Shown here piece after piece: positions 1 through 7,799 of a DNA stretch of 38,437 nt. Under the pieces are notes generated by a model. That model was not told where the DNA came from. It was given only the letters and a program-made list of their open reading frames with translations, and made no database searches. Position 1 is the first letter of the stretch, and each line of letters starts with the position of its first letter. A program made the translations under genes and the position numbers. Origin of the DNA: Nocardiopsis listeri NBRC 13360 (GTDB lineage Bacteria > Actinomycetota > Actinomycetes > Streptosporangiales > Streptosporangiaceae); NCBI RefSeq assembly GCF_001570765.1, contig NZ_BCSH01000076.1, positions 1-38,437 of the forward strand. The letters are read 5' to 3'.

Positions 1-1165
1 GGCTCAATACGAGTGGCCATGACGGGGATGGGAGCGCCAGTTCGGCGGATCGGGCCGAGGCCAAGAGCAGGGCGTCCTCGTGGTGCCGCGCGACCAGCTG
101 CAACCCCACGGGAAGGCCGTCCGAGGTGAAACCAGAGGGAAGACTCAGGGCCGGATGGCCGGTGAGGTTGAACAACCAAGTGAAACCCACGCTCATCACC
201 TCACCCGGACCGGAGTGCGGATGGGGCGGGTTCGGGGTCGTGGGCGTGGCGAGCAGGTCCACGGAGTCGAAGAGTTCCGCCAGAGCGGAGTCATTGTCCG
301 GTTCGACGTCGGGCTGGGCACCGGGGCAGATGTGGGAGTTCCGTTTCCTACGGGCCAGCCAAGCCTCCGCGGGATCGGTGAGCGAGAGCTCGGGTTCCGA
401 TATCGTCACCTCCGAGACCTGGGCCCAGCGCCGTAGCGCCCGTTCCGCGACCGAAACCACTTCCGGGTCCGGCCGGTTGTATCCCAGAGTCGGAGACCAC
501 GCGACACGCACTTTCGTGGGCGCTTCGATGACCTCGCCTCCGAGAACACAACTCTTGTACAGGTCGAGGTCGGAAACAGTGCGTGCGATCGGCCCGCCGA
601 CAGTCAGGCCGGCCTGGTCACGGGCCGGGAGCAGTCCCGTGGTCGGCTTGTATCCGAGGACCCCGCACCAGGCCGCGGGTATGCGAGTGGACCCGGCGCC
701 GTCGCTCGCGGTCGCCAATGGCACCACCCCGGTGGCCACGGCGACTGCGGAACCGGCCGAGGAACCGCCCGGAACCCGGTCCGCCCGCCAGGGGTTGAGA
801 GTGGGTCCCTTATCCGTGTGTCCCCAGGTCTTCCACCGCGTCCCCGGCCCTGGCACCGACGTGGCGCCGATGGGTACCGCACCGGCGGCGATAAGACGTC
901 GGGCCTGGTGGGAACCGGTCCCCTCCACCGCCTTCACCACCAGCGGAACCCCGGCCATGGGAAGGCGTGCCCCATCGGCGACCAGGGCGTCCACCTCCGC
1001 CGCGCGGTCCAGCGCCACATCCGGCCAGAGCTCGACGAAGGCGCGTAGATGTCTGATCCGGTGGGCAGAGACCAGCGCGGCACGGGTCGTCTCGACCGCG
1101 CTCACCGCAGCCCGCGTCACCCGGATGGCCGTTTCAACCGCTGTCAGCGGTAGTGCGCTCCTCAC
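1..1165 (-). CDS. Amidase signature (AS) family amidase, C-terminus cut by window edge
   Basis: Reading the minus strand from a GTG at 1165 gives 388 open codons that leave the window at base 1. AS-family marks are clear: a catalytic Lys in VVKAVEG (K78), the cis-Ser in PGGSSAGSA (S135), and the nucleophile Ser in [12 protein letters not shown] (S159). The S135-S159 spacing of 24 is the same as in FAAH. A C-terminal block [13 protein letters not shown] then GLPVGLQLV is also typical. These enzymes hydrolyse amides in the cytoplasm; the substrate cannot be told from sequence. The segment between K78 and S135 is shorter than usual, and the common VKDN motif reads VKAV. The frame stays open upstream of the GTG with no ribosome site, so the start is uncertain. 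Only a short C-terminal piece should be missing. Confidence 0.85.
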   Translation of the reverse strand, partial: MRSALPLTAVETAIRVTRAAVSAVETTRAALVSAHRIRHLRAFVELWPDVALDRAAEVDALVADGARLPMAGVPLVVKAVEGTGSHQARRLIAAGAVPIGATSVPGPGTRWKTWGHTDKGPTLNPWRADRVPGGSSAGSAVAVATGVVPLATASDGAGSTRIPAAWCGVLGYKPTTGLLPARDQAGLTVGGPIARTVSDLDLYKSCVLGGEVIEAPTKVRVAWSPTLGYNRPDPEVVSVAERALRRWAQVSEVTISEPELSLTDPAEAWLARRKRNSHICPGAQPDVEPDNDSALAELFDSVDLLATPTTPNPPHPHSGPGEVMSVGFTWLFNLTGHPALSLPSGFTSDGLPVGLQLVARHHEDALLLASARSAELALPSPSWPLVLS

Positions 1166-1175
1166 CCGGCCGAGA

Positions 1176-1300
1176 CTAGGGCATGCTCGGCGGACCTTGC
1201 CCTGCCACGCGTTGCTCCATCGGTACTTCGTGCACGGCGTGGACCGGGCCGGTCCGTGAACCCCTGTCGTACGAAGGCCCATGTGCCGGCGTGGACCCGC
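1176..1300 (-). pseudogene. Decayed fragment of the W-x-x-V-Q-x-G-F-V-D-D-P domain (third copy)
   Basis: Bases 1229-1299 align with 2349-2418, inside the gene at 2029-2673, at roughly 80% identity with one single-base indel. In the minus-strand reading one frame gives [11 protein letters not shown]; after the indel a second frame gives [12 protein letters not shown]. These match WASVQQGFVDD and PVRAVHDA of the intact neighbour. The fragment lies between the amidase start and the first intact paralogue and has no usable reading frame of its own. It is best read as the relic of a tandem duplication. Confidence 0.65.
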
Positions 1301-1333
1301 GACCGAAGGCCGAGGTCCCACCGGGCAGTGGAG

Positions 1334-1930
1334 TCAGGCTTCGTCCCCGCTGAGGTGTCGGATGAAGGAGCGGTAGTCGCGCAGGGCCAACCGCAGGACC
1401 TCGGTATCGACACCTTCGGCCTCGTCCCAGGTGGCGCGCAGCGTCGTGCGCCGTTCCTCCAGGGCCGCGACCACGGCCTCGGCGACCTCGGCCGCCAGCG
1501 CGTCCGCCTCGGCCACGGAGGAGCGAGGGTCGTCCACGAAGCCGATCTGCACCTCCTTCCAACGGTCGAGGACCCCGGAGCCCTCCAATCCTCGAGGGCG
1601 GAGACGCCAGGCCTCCCCGTCCCGTTTCGAGGGCCGTCCCGGCGAGGAGGACCGACTCGGGGGCGAGGTCCTCTCCGGCGTGGAACGTGGTCGGGCCGGG
1701 GGCGGGGTGCTCTCGGTGCCGGGGGTGGGACGCTTCTGTGCCGCCGGGACCCGCTTACGGCGTCCCGCGCCGCTCTTGGGCTCACGTTCGGGCAGGGGTT
1801 CGGGGTCCCTCACCTCGGCTCGGACCTCGGTGGTGGTGGGGTCGACGTGGTCGGGTGCGGGGATCCACGGGCCGCTGTCGGTGGACTCGGGATCCTTCGG
1901 GGAATCGTGGGGTTCCTTCGGGGTCTCCAT
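1334..1930 (-). CDS. Conserved hypothetical protein, Pro/Arg-rich linker plus helical domain
   Basis: A 198-aa soluble protein. Residues 1-30 are acidic, about 30-105 form a low-complexity Pro/Ser/Arg linker, and about 120-198 are a helical domain starting WKEVQIGFVDDPRSSVAEAD. This domain is shared with the upstream gene at 2029-2673, so the two are paralogues. I chose the ATG at 1930 because GGAGG lies 8 nt before it. A GTG at 2032 would overlap the upstream stop as GTGA and add 34 residues, but it has no ribosome site of its own. The pair is probably co-transcribed. I do not know the function. There is no signal peptide or membrane segment, so it is probably cytosolic. Confidence 0.7.
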   Translation of the reverse strand: METPKEPHDSPKDPESTDSGPWIPAPDHVDPTTTEVRAEVRDPEPLPEREPKSGAGRRKRVPAAQKRPTPGTESTPPPARPRSTPERTSPPSRSSSPGRPSKRDGEAWRLRPRGLEGSGVLDRWKEVQIGFVDDPRSSVAEADALAAEVAEAVVAALEERRTTLRATWDEAEGVDTEVLRLALRDYRSFIRHLSGDEA

Positions 1931-2028
1931 CGGTCGTGCCTCCTGACCCGGTCGCGGAATCCTTGCGTGGTGCGCGCGCAGGGTCCAACGGGCTCCGCGG
2001 CCGGAGTCATCGGAAGGGTCGGACCCTC

Positions 2029-2673
2029 TCACTGACCCTCCTCCGTGGTGTTCTCGACGGTTCGTTCACCGGCCGGCGCGGGTTCCTTGCGTGGTGGGAG
2101 CCCGCCGAGCAGTGAGTCGGTGAGACCGCGGTAGGCCACGAGCGCCTCCCGCAGGTTCTCGGTCTGTTCCTGGTCGGCCTCGGCGAGGTGGCCGGCCGCG
2201 TGGGCGCGGCGGAAGCCGGCGACGGCGGCAGGATGGTCCACGGACAGGACCTTGGCCAGGCGTTCGAACCCGTCGTCGTCGGCGGTGACGGTCGGGACGT
2301 CGGGGTAGCCCACGTCCCGCATGATGGTCTCGACCAGGCCGCGGGCGTCGTGCACGGCGCGGACCGGGTCGTCCACGAACCCCTGCTGTACGGAGGCCCA
2401 CGTGTCGGTGTGGGTCCGGCGTTCCTCGTCGGTGAGTTCACGGAGGTCGATGCCCTTGCGGTGGTCGAGCCGTTCCGTGAGGTCCTGTTCGGCGACGGCG
2501 GTGTCGCCGTGGGTATCGACGGTGTGGTCGTACTCGGTGCCGAAGCGCTGTTTGAGCCGGGCGGTGCGCCGGGCCGGAAGGATCGAGGACCGCGCGGCGA
2601 ACGCGATGCCTCCGGCGAGGACGACCGCGACCACGAGCACTATCGCGATGATGACTATGGTTTGGGTCTCCAC
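2029..2673 (-). CDS. Membrane-anchored conserved hypothetical protein
   Basis: A 214-aa protein. The GTG at 2673 follows AGGAGG by 6-7 nt. The earlier in-frame start at 2715 is less likely, because the hydrophobic helix (TIVIIAIVLVVAVVLAGGIAF) starts right after the chosen GTG. One N-terminal membrane segment is followed by a cytoplasmic part with LKQRFGTEYDHTVDTHGD, then WASVQQGFVDDPVRAVHDA and a helical C-terminus. From memory this matches a widespread actinobacterial family in which the LR.RFG.EY and W..VQ..FVD.P blocks occur together; no function is established. It lies upstream of its shorter soluble paralogue at 1334-1930 and probably shares a transcript with it. Confidence 0.8.
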   Translation of the reverse strand: METQTIVIIAIVLVVAVVLAGGIAFAARSSILPARRTARLKQRFGTEYDHTVDTHGDTAVAEQDLTERLDHRKGIDLRELTDEERRTHTDTWASVQQGFVDDPVRAVHDARGLVETIMRDVGYPDVPTVTADDDGFERLAKVLSVDHPAAVAGFRRAHAAGHLAEADQEQTENLREALVAYRGLTDSLLGGLPPRKEPAPAGERTVENTTEEGQ

Positions 2674-2939
2674 GGGGGTACCTCCTGTGCGGCTCTTGCC
2701 CTCGGTCGCACCCACGAAACGCCACCCGAACGGTGGTGCGGGGTTCGCGCAGGTGAGAGGGCGATCGTCAGGGGATGACCGGTTCGGCGGTTTTGCGACC
2801 AGCCGATTCTCCGGGGTGTACAGGGGGCGTCACTCGGGGCGCATGGACCGCGTCGGGGTACACGGCCCCGGGTGATCGGGCCGTCGCACTCGGTTCTAGG
2901 GTGGCGACGTCGTGCGAACCTCGTGAGATAAGGCCCTTC

Positions 2940-3584
2940 ATGCCCAAGAACGTGTACGCCTCCGTCGCCCTCTCCTGGGGCCTGGCCCTGGTCCTGACGT
3001 TGAGCGGCTGCGGCGGTGATCCGGAGACGACCGAACCGGATGCGGCCGCCGCCGACGCACCCGAGACGGAAAGGGGACCGGAGGCGGAGGTGGAGGCGGG
3101 GGAGGGCGAGCGGCCGGAAAGAGACCTGGCCGACCCCCTGACGATCGCCCCCGAGAACCTGTGCGCCGTACTCTCCGAGGAGACTCTGAACGACCTCCTC
3201 GGCGAGGAGGACACGCGCAGCGACCCGCAGGGGTCGACGGGCGTCCCCGACCCCGACGATCTGGACGAGCTCGACCGGCTGCGAATGAGCTGCATGCTCG
3301 TCTCGGCGGCGGGCGGAACGATCCACTTCTCGATGGAGGTCCACGAGGGGCCCTACGTCGACAGCACCCTCGCCTCCTACACCGAGGAGGACGCCGACCC
3401 GGACGTCGACCTCGGCGAGTTCGCCGTGACGGGCGAGGGCATCGGTGACGGGGCCGGGGTGACGGTCGTGGACGGTCAGGTCCTGGTGGAGGTGACCTAC
3501 GACCGTATGGGCGAGGCCGACCAGGACGAACTGTCGGAGGGCGCGCTCCGGGTCGCCGAGGAGATCATGGCGTCCATGGACTGA
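2940..3584 (+). CDS. Secreted lipoprotein, possibly DUF3558-like
   Basis: A 214-aa protein with a lipoprotein signal peptide: a hydrophobic stretch then LTLSGC, lipidated Cys at residue 24. An acidic Glu/Asp/Ala-rich linker follows (about 25-65). The globular part carries LCAVLSEETLNDLLGEED and a second Cys in LRMSCMLV. That layout (two Cys, an LL-G motif, an actinobacterial lipoprotein) resembles the DUF3558 group, but the match is by eye only. I chose the ATG at 2940 because the signal peptide starts there; the open frame reaches back to 2775. It is transcribed away from 2029-2673, so 2674-2939 should hold divergent promoters. It sits on the outer face of the membrane. Confidence 0.75.
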   Translation: MPKNVYASVALSWGLALVLTLSGCGGDPETTEPDAAAADAPETERGPEAEVEAGEGERPERDLADPLTIAPENLCAVLSEETLNDLLGEEDTRSDPQGSTGVPDPDDLDELDRLRMSCMLVSAAGGTIHFSMEVHEGPYVDSTLASYTEEDADPDVDLGEFAVTGEGIGDGAGVTVVDGQVLVEVTYDRMGEADQDELSEGALRVAEEIMASMD

Positions 3585-3641
3585 CGGCATGGCCCGACGC
3601 GTACCACCATGGTCTCGCCCCCGCCCCGAAGAGGGCCCGCG

Positions 3642-5327
3642 TCATCGCTTCCTTCGGCGGGCCAACGAGGCGCCCAGCGCCGGCCGGTCGATCTTGGCGT
3701 TGTGCCGACGGTCCACGGGAAGACGCCGTACCTCGACGAACTCGGTGAGGCCCCGGGTCGACTCGTGGCGATCCGCCAGTGCGCGCAGCTCGGCGGCCAC
3801 GGTCGCGGAGTCGCGTCGGTCCTCGTCGGAGCGTTCGACGCAGACCACCGCGGCGATGCTCCCCGCCCGGGGCACACCGACCAGGGCCGCTCGGTGGACG
3901 GCCGGGTGGGTGGCCAAGACCGGCTCGACCCGCAACGGCAGGAAGATCCCGTCCCGGGTGATGACCCGGTGCGAACGTCGTCCGCCCAACCACAGCCGAT
4001 CCTGGTCGTCGAGGTGCCCGACGTCCCCCAACCGGTGCCACACCGTGCCGTCCGGGTCGGAGACCTTGTTCGCGGCGGTGGCGACCGGGTCCTGGAAGTA
4101 GTCCTCGCTGATGTGCGGGCTACGGGCGATGACCTCGCCGACCTCGCCGGCGGGCAGGGCCTCCACGTCACCGATGTCGGTGATGTTCCCCTCGGTCACC
4201 GGGACGATCCGGAGTTCGACACCGGGCAGGCCCGGCCCCACACACAGGCCCTCACCGCGTTCGGTGCGCTCCCAGGTCTCCTCCAACACCGTCGTTCCCG
4301 AGATCTCGCACAGTGGAAGCGCCTCGGTGGCCCCGTAGTTGGAGTACAGCTCGCCCTCGGGGCCGAGCATGTCCCGAACCGCCGCGTACAGCGGCCCCTG
4401 GACCTCGGCGCCGCCCGCGACGATTCGCCGTACGCTCTTCACCGTGATCGACTCGCGGCGGGCGTGCTCCGAGAGGTTTCGCAGCAGAGCGGGCGAACCG
4501 AACATCGTCCGGACGCCACGCTCCTCGATGGTACGCAGCAGCGCAGTCGGGTCGGCGTCGCCGGGCCCCTTCATGGTGAAGTCCATCGGGGGGACCACCA
4601 CCTGCCCGCCGGCCGACAGCGCGATGATCCAGAACATCGGGAACGTGGGCATGTCGACCACGTCGCCGCCGTCACCGAGCGCCCACTGGGCGCCGACCAA
4701 CTCGACCATGGCGGCGAAGTTGCGTTGACGCAGCACCGTGGGTTTGGGCTTGCCGGTGCTGCCGGTGGTGAAGGCGATGACGGCCGGATCGCCGGGTTCG
4801 ACCTCGGCGGGTTCCGGTACGTCCGGAGCACGGTCCGACAGCAGCTCGTCCATCGACCGCACGCCGGGCCAGGAACCGTCCACGACGAACTCCTGACGCA
4901 CCGTTCGCTTGCCCCAACCGAAGAGCCGCTTGGCCAGGTACGCGCGCGGCGTACCGAAGAACACCTCCGGGCCGATCCGGTCGAGGCACCGTCGGACCCG
5001 CCGCATGCCGTGGCTGTAGGGCTCGATGCCCACCAGGGTGGCGCCCACACGGAAGAGCGCGGTGCCCAGCACGAGCGCGTTGAAGCTCGGCGGGACCATG
5101 AACGAACACAGGGTGCCCTCCCGGATCCCGGCGGCGCGCAAGCCTTCGGCCAGGCGTTCGGCGCGGTCCGACAGTTCGCCATAGGTCCGCTCGCGGTGGA
5201 TGAGGACACCGTCGCGTCCCTTGTCGGTCTGGACCATGGCGACGCGGTCGGGGTCGGCGCGAGCCACGTCCAGGACCCGGTCGGCGACGCGGACGCGGTC
5301 GGGGGTGGTGGGGGTCGGTCCGGTCAT
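3642..5327 (-). CDS. OleC-like adenylate-forming enzyme (acyl-AMP ligase / possible beta-lactone synthetase)
   Basis: A 561-aa ANL-superfamily protein. The P-loop is TTGSTGKPK (about 187-195). The YGATEALP motif, the HRLGDVGHLD hinge region and the GRRSHRV motif are present, and the catalytic-Lys motif near the C-terminus reads RRHNAKIDR. SNYGATEALP, GRRSHRV and RHNAKI are the marks I associate with the OleC branch, which in olefin pathways turns a beta-hydroxy acid into a beta-lactone using ATP. It could equally be a fatty acyl-AMP or CoA ligase. GGAGG lies 7 nt before the ATG. It is the second gene of a minus-strand operon, 16 bp after the hydrolase. No OleA thiolase, OleD reductase or true OleB lies in the window. 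Confidence 0.8.
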   Translation of the reverse strand: MTGPTPTTPDRVRVADRVLDVARADPDRVAMVQTDKGRDGVLIHRERTYGELSDRAERLAEGLRAAGIREGTLCSFMVPPSFNALVLGTALFRVGATLVGIEPYSHGMRRVRRCLDRIGPEVFFGTPRAYLAKRLFGWGKRTVRQEFVVDGSWPGVRSMDELLSDRAPDVPEPAEVEPGDPAVIAFTTGSTGKPKPTVLRQRNFAAMVELVGAQWALGDGGDVVDMPTFPMFWIIALSAGGQVVVPPMDFTMKGPGDADPTALLRTIEERGVRTMFGSPALLRNLSEHARRESITVKSVRRIVAGGAEVQGPLYAAVRDMLGPEGELYSNYGATEALPLCEISGTTVLEETWERTERGEGLCVGPGLPGVELRIVPVTEGNITDIGDVEALPAGEVGEVIARSPHISEDYFQDPVATAANKVSDPDGTVWHRLGDVGHLDDQDRLWLGGRRSHRVITRDGIFLPLRVEPVLATHPAVHRAALVGVPRAGSIAAVVCVERSDEDRRDSATVAAELRALADRHESTRGLTEFVEVRRLPVDRRHNAKIDRPALGASLARRRKR

Positions 5328-5343
5328 CGGGGCACCTCCGGGG

Positions 5344-6246
5344 TCATCGGGCGGGGGAGTCGACGTTGTCCAGGAAGGAACGGATCTCCTGGGTCACCGT
5401 CTCGGGCCGTTCGAGCATGGGCATGTGGCCCGCGTCGCGGACCAGGACACGGTGTTCGGAGCGCAGCAGGGCGTCGAGGCGCACTCCGGCGACCGGTGAC
5501 AGCACGCGGTTGCGGGCGCCCCAGATGGTGCAGAGCGGGGGCCCGTCGGGTCCGCGCACGATCCGGTAGCTGGCGGGCAGGTCCGTGAGGACGTCGGTGA
5601 GGGCCGGTGTCTGGTCGTTCCGGAGCATGCAGGCGGTCAGTTCCGGATCGTGGTGGAGCCCGGCGCGGACACCGGCCGGACCCAACTGGAAGCGCAGCGC
5701 CAAGGGGACGGCGGCGCGCGGGACGCGGATCCGACGCAGAGCCGCCCGCACCGGAGCGGTCACCGGTGACCAGGCCTCGGTGGGGGCCATGAAGATCCCG
5801 AGGCCACCTCGGCGGAACGTCGCATCCGTCAGGGGGTTGACCATGACGAGAGCCCGCACGTTCTTCGGGTCGCAGGCGGCGACCCCGGCGGCGATGGCCG
5901 ATCCCATGCAGTTGCCGATCAGCGTGACGGGGGAGAGGTCGTCGTGCTCGATGAGGGCCGACACCAGGTCCACGTGCGCGGCGAGGTCGATCGGCTCGGG
6001 CGGCATGGGAGAGGCGCCGAAGCCCGGCAGGTCGATGGCCACCACGCGGTGGTCGGCGGCCAGGTCGGCGATCTGGTGTCGCCAGATGCCGTGGGAGGTG
6101 CCGCCGTTGTGGAGCATGACGACGCCGGGTCCGCTGTCGCCGGCACGTCGGACCGCGACCTCGACGCCGTCATGTCGGAACCGTTCGAGCGTCGCGTCGT
6201 CGGGTCGACTTCCGAGGTCAGAAGGTTTTTGCGTGCTTTCTCCCAT
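5344..6246 (-). CDS. Alpha/beta-hydrolase with Cys in the nucleophile elbow
   Basis: A 300-aa alpha/beta-hydrolase fold protein without a signal peptide. The oxyanion-hole region is MLHNGGTSHG, the elbow is LIGNCMGSA (nucleophile C113 where Ser or Asp is usual), and the catalytic His is in DAGHMPML (H274). The usual acid site after beta-7 (W-G-x-x-D) reads WGARNR, so Asn246 replaces Asp. D141 in VNPLTD, after beta-6, could serve instead as in some dehalogenases. I chose the ATG at 6246 because GGAGG is 6 nt upstream; an ATG at 6258 has none. The gene sits just after a perfect palindrome and just before the OleC-like gene. True OleB has an Asp nucleophile (GHDWG), so this is a different hydrolase. 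The substrate is unknown. Confidence 0.8.
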   Translation of the reverse strand: MGESTQKPSDLGSRPDDATLERFRHDGVEVAVRRAGDSGPGVVMLHNGGTSHGIWRHQIADLAADHRVVAIDLPGFGASPMPPEPIDLAAHVDLVSALIEHDDLSPVTLIGNCMGSAIAAGVAACDPKNVRALVMVNPLTDATFRRGGLGIFMAPTEAWSPVTAPVRAALRRIRVPRAAVPLALRFQLGPAGVRAGLHHDPELTACMLRNDQTPALTDVLTDLPASYRIVRGPDGPPLCTIWGARNRVLSPVAGVRLDALLRSEHRVLVRDAGHMPMLERPETVTQEIRSFLDNVDSPAR

Positions 6247-6263
6247 CAAGGCCTCCATGTCGC

Positions 6264-6291
6264 ATTTCAGAGAATGATCATTCTCTGAAAT
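6264..6291. promoter_or_regulatory. Perfect 28-bp palindrome, probable TetR operator
   Basis: The half-site ATTTCAGAGAATGA (6264-6277) is followed directly by its exact reverse complement (6278-6291). It lies between the TetR stop (6298) and the hydrolase start (6246), where a repressor would block the hydrolase-OleC promoter. It is noticeably AT-richer than its surroundings. Its length and symmetry fit a TetR dimer site. Confidence 0.75.
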
Positions 6292-6297
6292 CGGAGG

Positions 6298-6924
6298 CTA
6301 CTGGGATGTGCTGCCCGCCACAACCCCCTGTGCGGGTGGGACGGCACCACGCAGGAGCCAGCCCACCGACTCGACGAGTCGGTCCGGTGACACCGCGTTC
6401 GCGTCGACCAGCCGCTGCATCGCGTACCCGTACGCCATCGCCTGCACCGCGCCGGCGAGCCGTTCCGCCACGTCCGGATCGGCCACCACGCCGGCGTCGA
6501 CGATGTTCGTCAAGAGGTTGGCCCGTACATCGGCCAACAGTCGCGCGACGGCCTCCTCCAACGGAGGATGCCGCAGCGCGTACAGCCAGAACTCGGCCAT
6601 GAGGAGGACGATGTCGGGCGCGGTCTCGATCGTGGAGGTCCAGTTGGTGACCATCCGGGCGATCAACTCGTCGTGGTCGGCGGTGACGTCGGCGTGGTGC
6701 CGACGCGAGGCCGCGCCCGCCTCGACCACGCGTCGGACCACGGCCAGGAAGAGTTCCTGCTTGCCGCTGAAGTTCGAGTAGATCGCCCCGGTCGACATTC
6801 GGGCCTCGTGCGCGATCCGTGGAATGGAGGTTGCGCTGTATCCGTAACTCGCGAACACCGTCGCGGCGGCGTCGAGCAATGCCTCACGGGTGCGCTCCTG
6901 GCGCTGTCTGCGGATCCCGACCAC
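6298..6924 (-). CDS. TetR-family transcriptional regulator
   Basis: A 208-aa regulator. The N-terminal helix-turn-helix is seen as REALLDAAATVFASYGY then IAHEARMSTGAIYSNFSGK (about residues 13-55). The rest is a helical ligand-binding and dimerisation domain. I chose the GTG at 6924 because AGGAGG ends about 8 nt upstream; the same frame is open as far as 7386. It is the first gene of the minus-strand group TetR / hydrolase / OleC-like enzyme, and the 28-bp palindrome lies 6 bp past its stop. It probably represses the two enzymes in the absence of a lipid-like ligand; this is inference from context. Confidence 0.85.
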   Translation of the reverse strand: MVGIRRQRQERTREALLDAAATVFASYGYSATSIPRIAHEARMSTGAIYSNFSGKQELFLAVVRRVVEAGAASRRHHADVTADHDELIARMVTNWTSTIETAPDIVLLMAEFWLYALRHPPLEEAVARLLADVRANLLTNIVDAGVVADPDVAERLAGAVQAMAYGYAMQRLVDANAVSPDRLVESVGWLLRGAVPPAQGVVAGSTSQ

Positions 6925-7344
6925 GTCTGAGTCCTCCTCATGTGTGTGCGGACACAGACTAGGCCGACGCCTCACTCGGTGGGAGGCGCTCGAAAGTGGT
7001 CGGGCGCGGGCATGGACGCTCACGTGGAAGGGGCTGGAGGCGGTGAACGGTTCCCCGCGCCACCCGCACGAACGCTCGACCGGCCGCGCCATCAGGTCCG
7101 GTTCCGAGGGCAGGACGAGCCGGTGGGAGATCGGCGCCATCCGAATGCCGTCGGCGCCCAGACCCACGTGGTTCTCGTCGAGCAGCCGGGTGACGTGGTC
7201 GTACCGGTTCACGTCCAGGGTCGCCGACCCCGGGGGCGCACGTTCCACGTTGACGAACCGGCCTCCCCGGATCCAGGCCCGCGGAGGCGCCGCCTCCACC
7301 ACTTGGAGTTCCAGGTGGGACCGTATCGGCGTGTTCTTCGCCAT
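6925..7344 (-). other. Coding-like open stretch upstream of TetR, no recognised product
   Basis: The minus-strand frame from an ATG at 7344 stays open through 6925 and runs without a stop into the TetR frame. Codons from the start to about residue 110 have the strong G/C third-position bias of genuine genes here. The product (MAKNTPIRSHLELQVV..., with DVNRYDHVTRLL and APISHRLVLP) resembles nothing I recognise. Codon bias fades near 7000, before the good TetR ribosome site. It may be the N-terminal remnant of a lost gene, a separate short gene with a sequence error near its end, or chance. Confidence 0.3.
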
Positions 7345-7799
7345 CTCTTTCGACGGCGTTCTCCGGTCGTCGATGAAAATAACCAACGAACCTTACCGTG
7401 TGAATGTGGGAAATATTCTCGGCTCGTCTTCCTTGTGTCCGTTTATGTTACTTGTGTTCTCGGTTGAAAGGATGGTAATTCTCTCTGGTCGTCCATGTGA
7501 GGTCTTTTGTGTAATACCTTCGCCTGGCGATGAATGAGGGCTTTTCGAGCAATCTGCCCATTGGTCTGTTTCCGGGTGAAGAATGAGGTCGGGGGTCTTC
7601 GGAGGATCGGGCGACCACCCTTCTGAGCTGCTTTTCTGTCGTCGAGGTGGGCTGTAGTCTCTCTTCTTCAACCGACCGTGGGTCGACTGACAGGCGCACG
7701 AAAACAATCTTCTGGCCGCTTCATCCCCGCTGTCGCCCGCGTATTGAATCTGTCGGCGTAGATCTGATTTCATCAGCCCGCAGAGCGTGGAGAGTGTCC
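7345..7799. other. AT-rich intergenic stretch upstream of the MFS gene
   Basis: About 455 bp with no convincing gene. From about 7370 to 7760 the sequence is clearly AT-richer than the rest of the window. A 126-codon minus-strand open frame here (7393-7773) lacks codon bias and a ribosome site. The stretch probably contains the promoter of the MFS gene and the outer promoter of the TetR group. No clear -35/-10 pair stands out. Confidence 0.5.

Noticed and set aside
126..1259. 377-codon plus-strand open frame at the left edge
   Set aside because: It lies opposite the amidase, whose catalytic motifs are unmistakable; the frame gives only low-complexity residues.
3609..5588. 659-codon plus-strand open frame
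   Set aside because: It is the opposite strand of the OleC-like gene. The minus strand carries all ANL motifs and a good ribosome site.
5344..6246. Calling the hydrolase OleB (beta-lactone decarboxylase)
   Set aside because: OleB has an Asp nucleophile in a GHDWG elbow. This protein has GNCMG and lacks other dehalogenase-like marks.
7393..7773. 126-codon minus-strand frame before the MFS gene
   Set aside because: Composition is AT-rich without codon bias, and it has no ribosome site.
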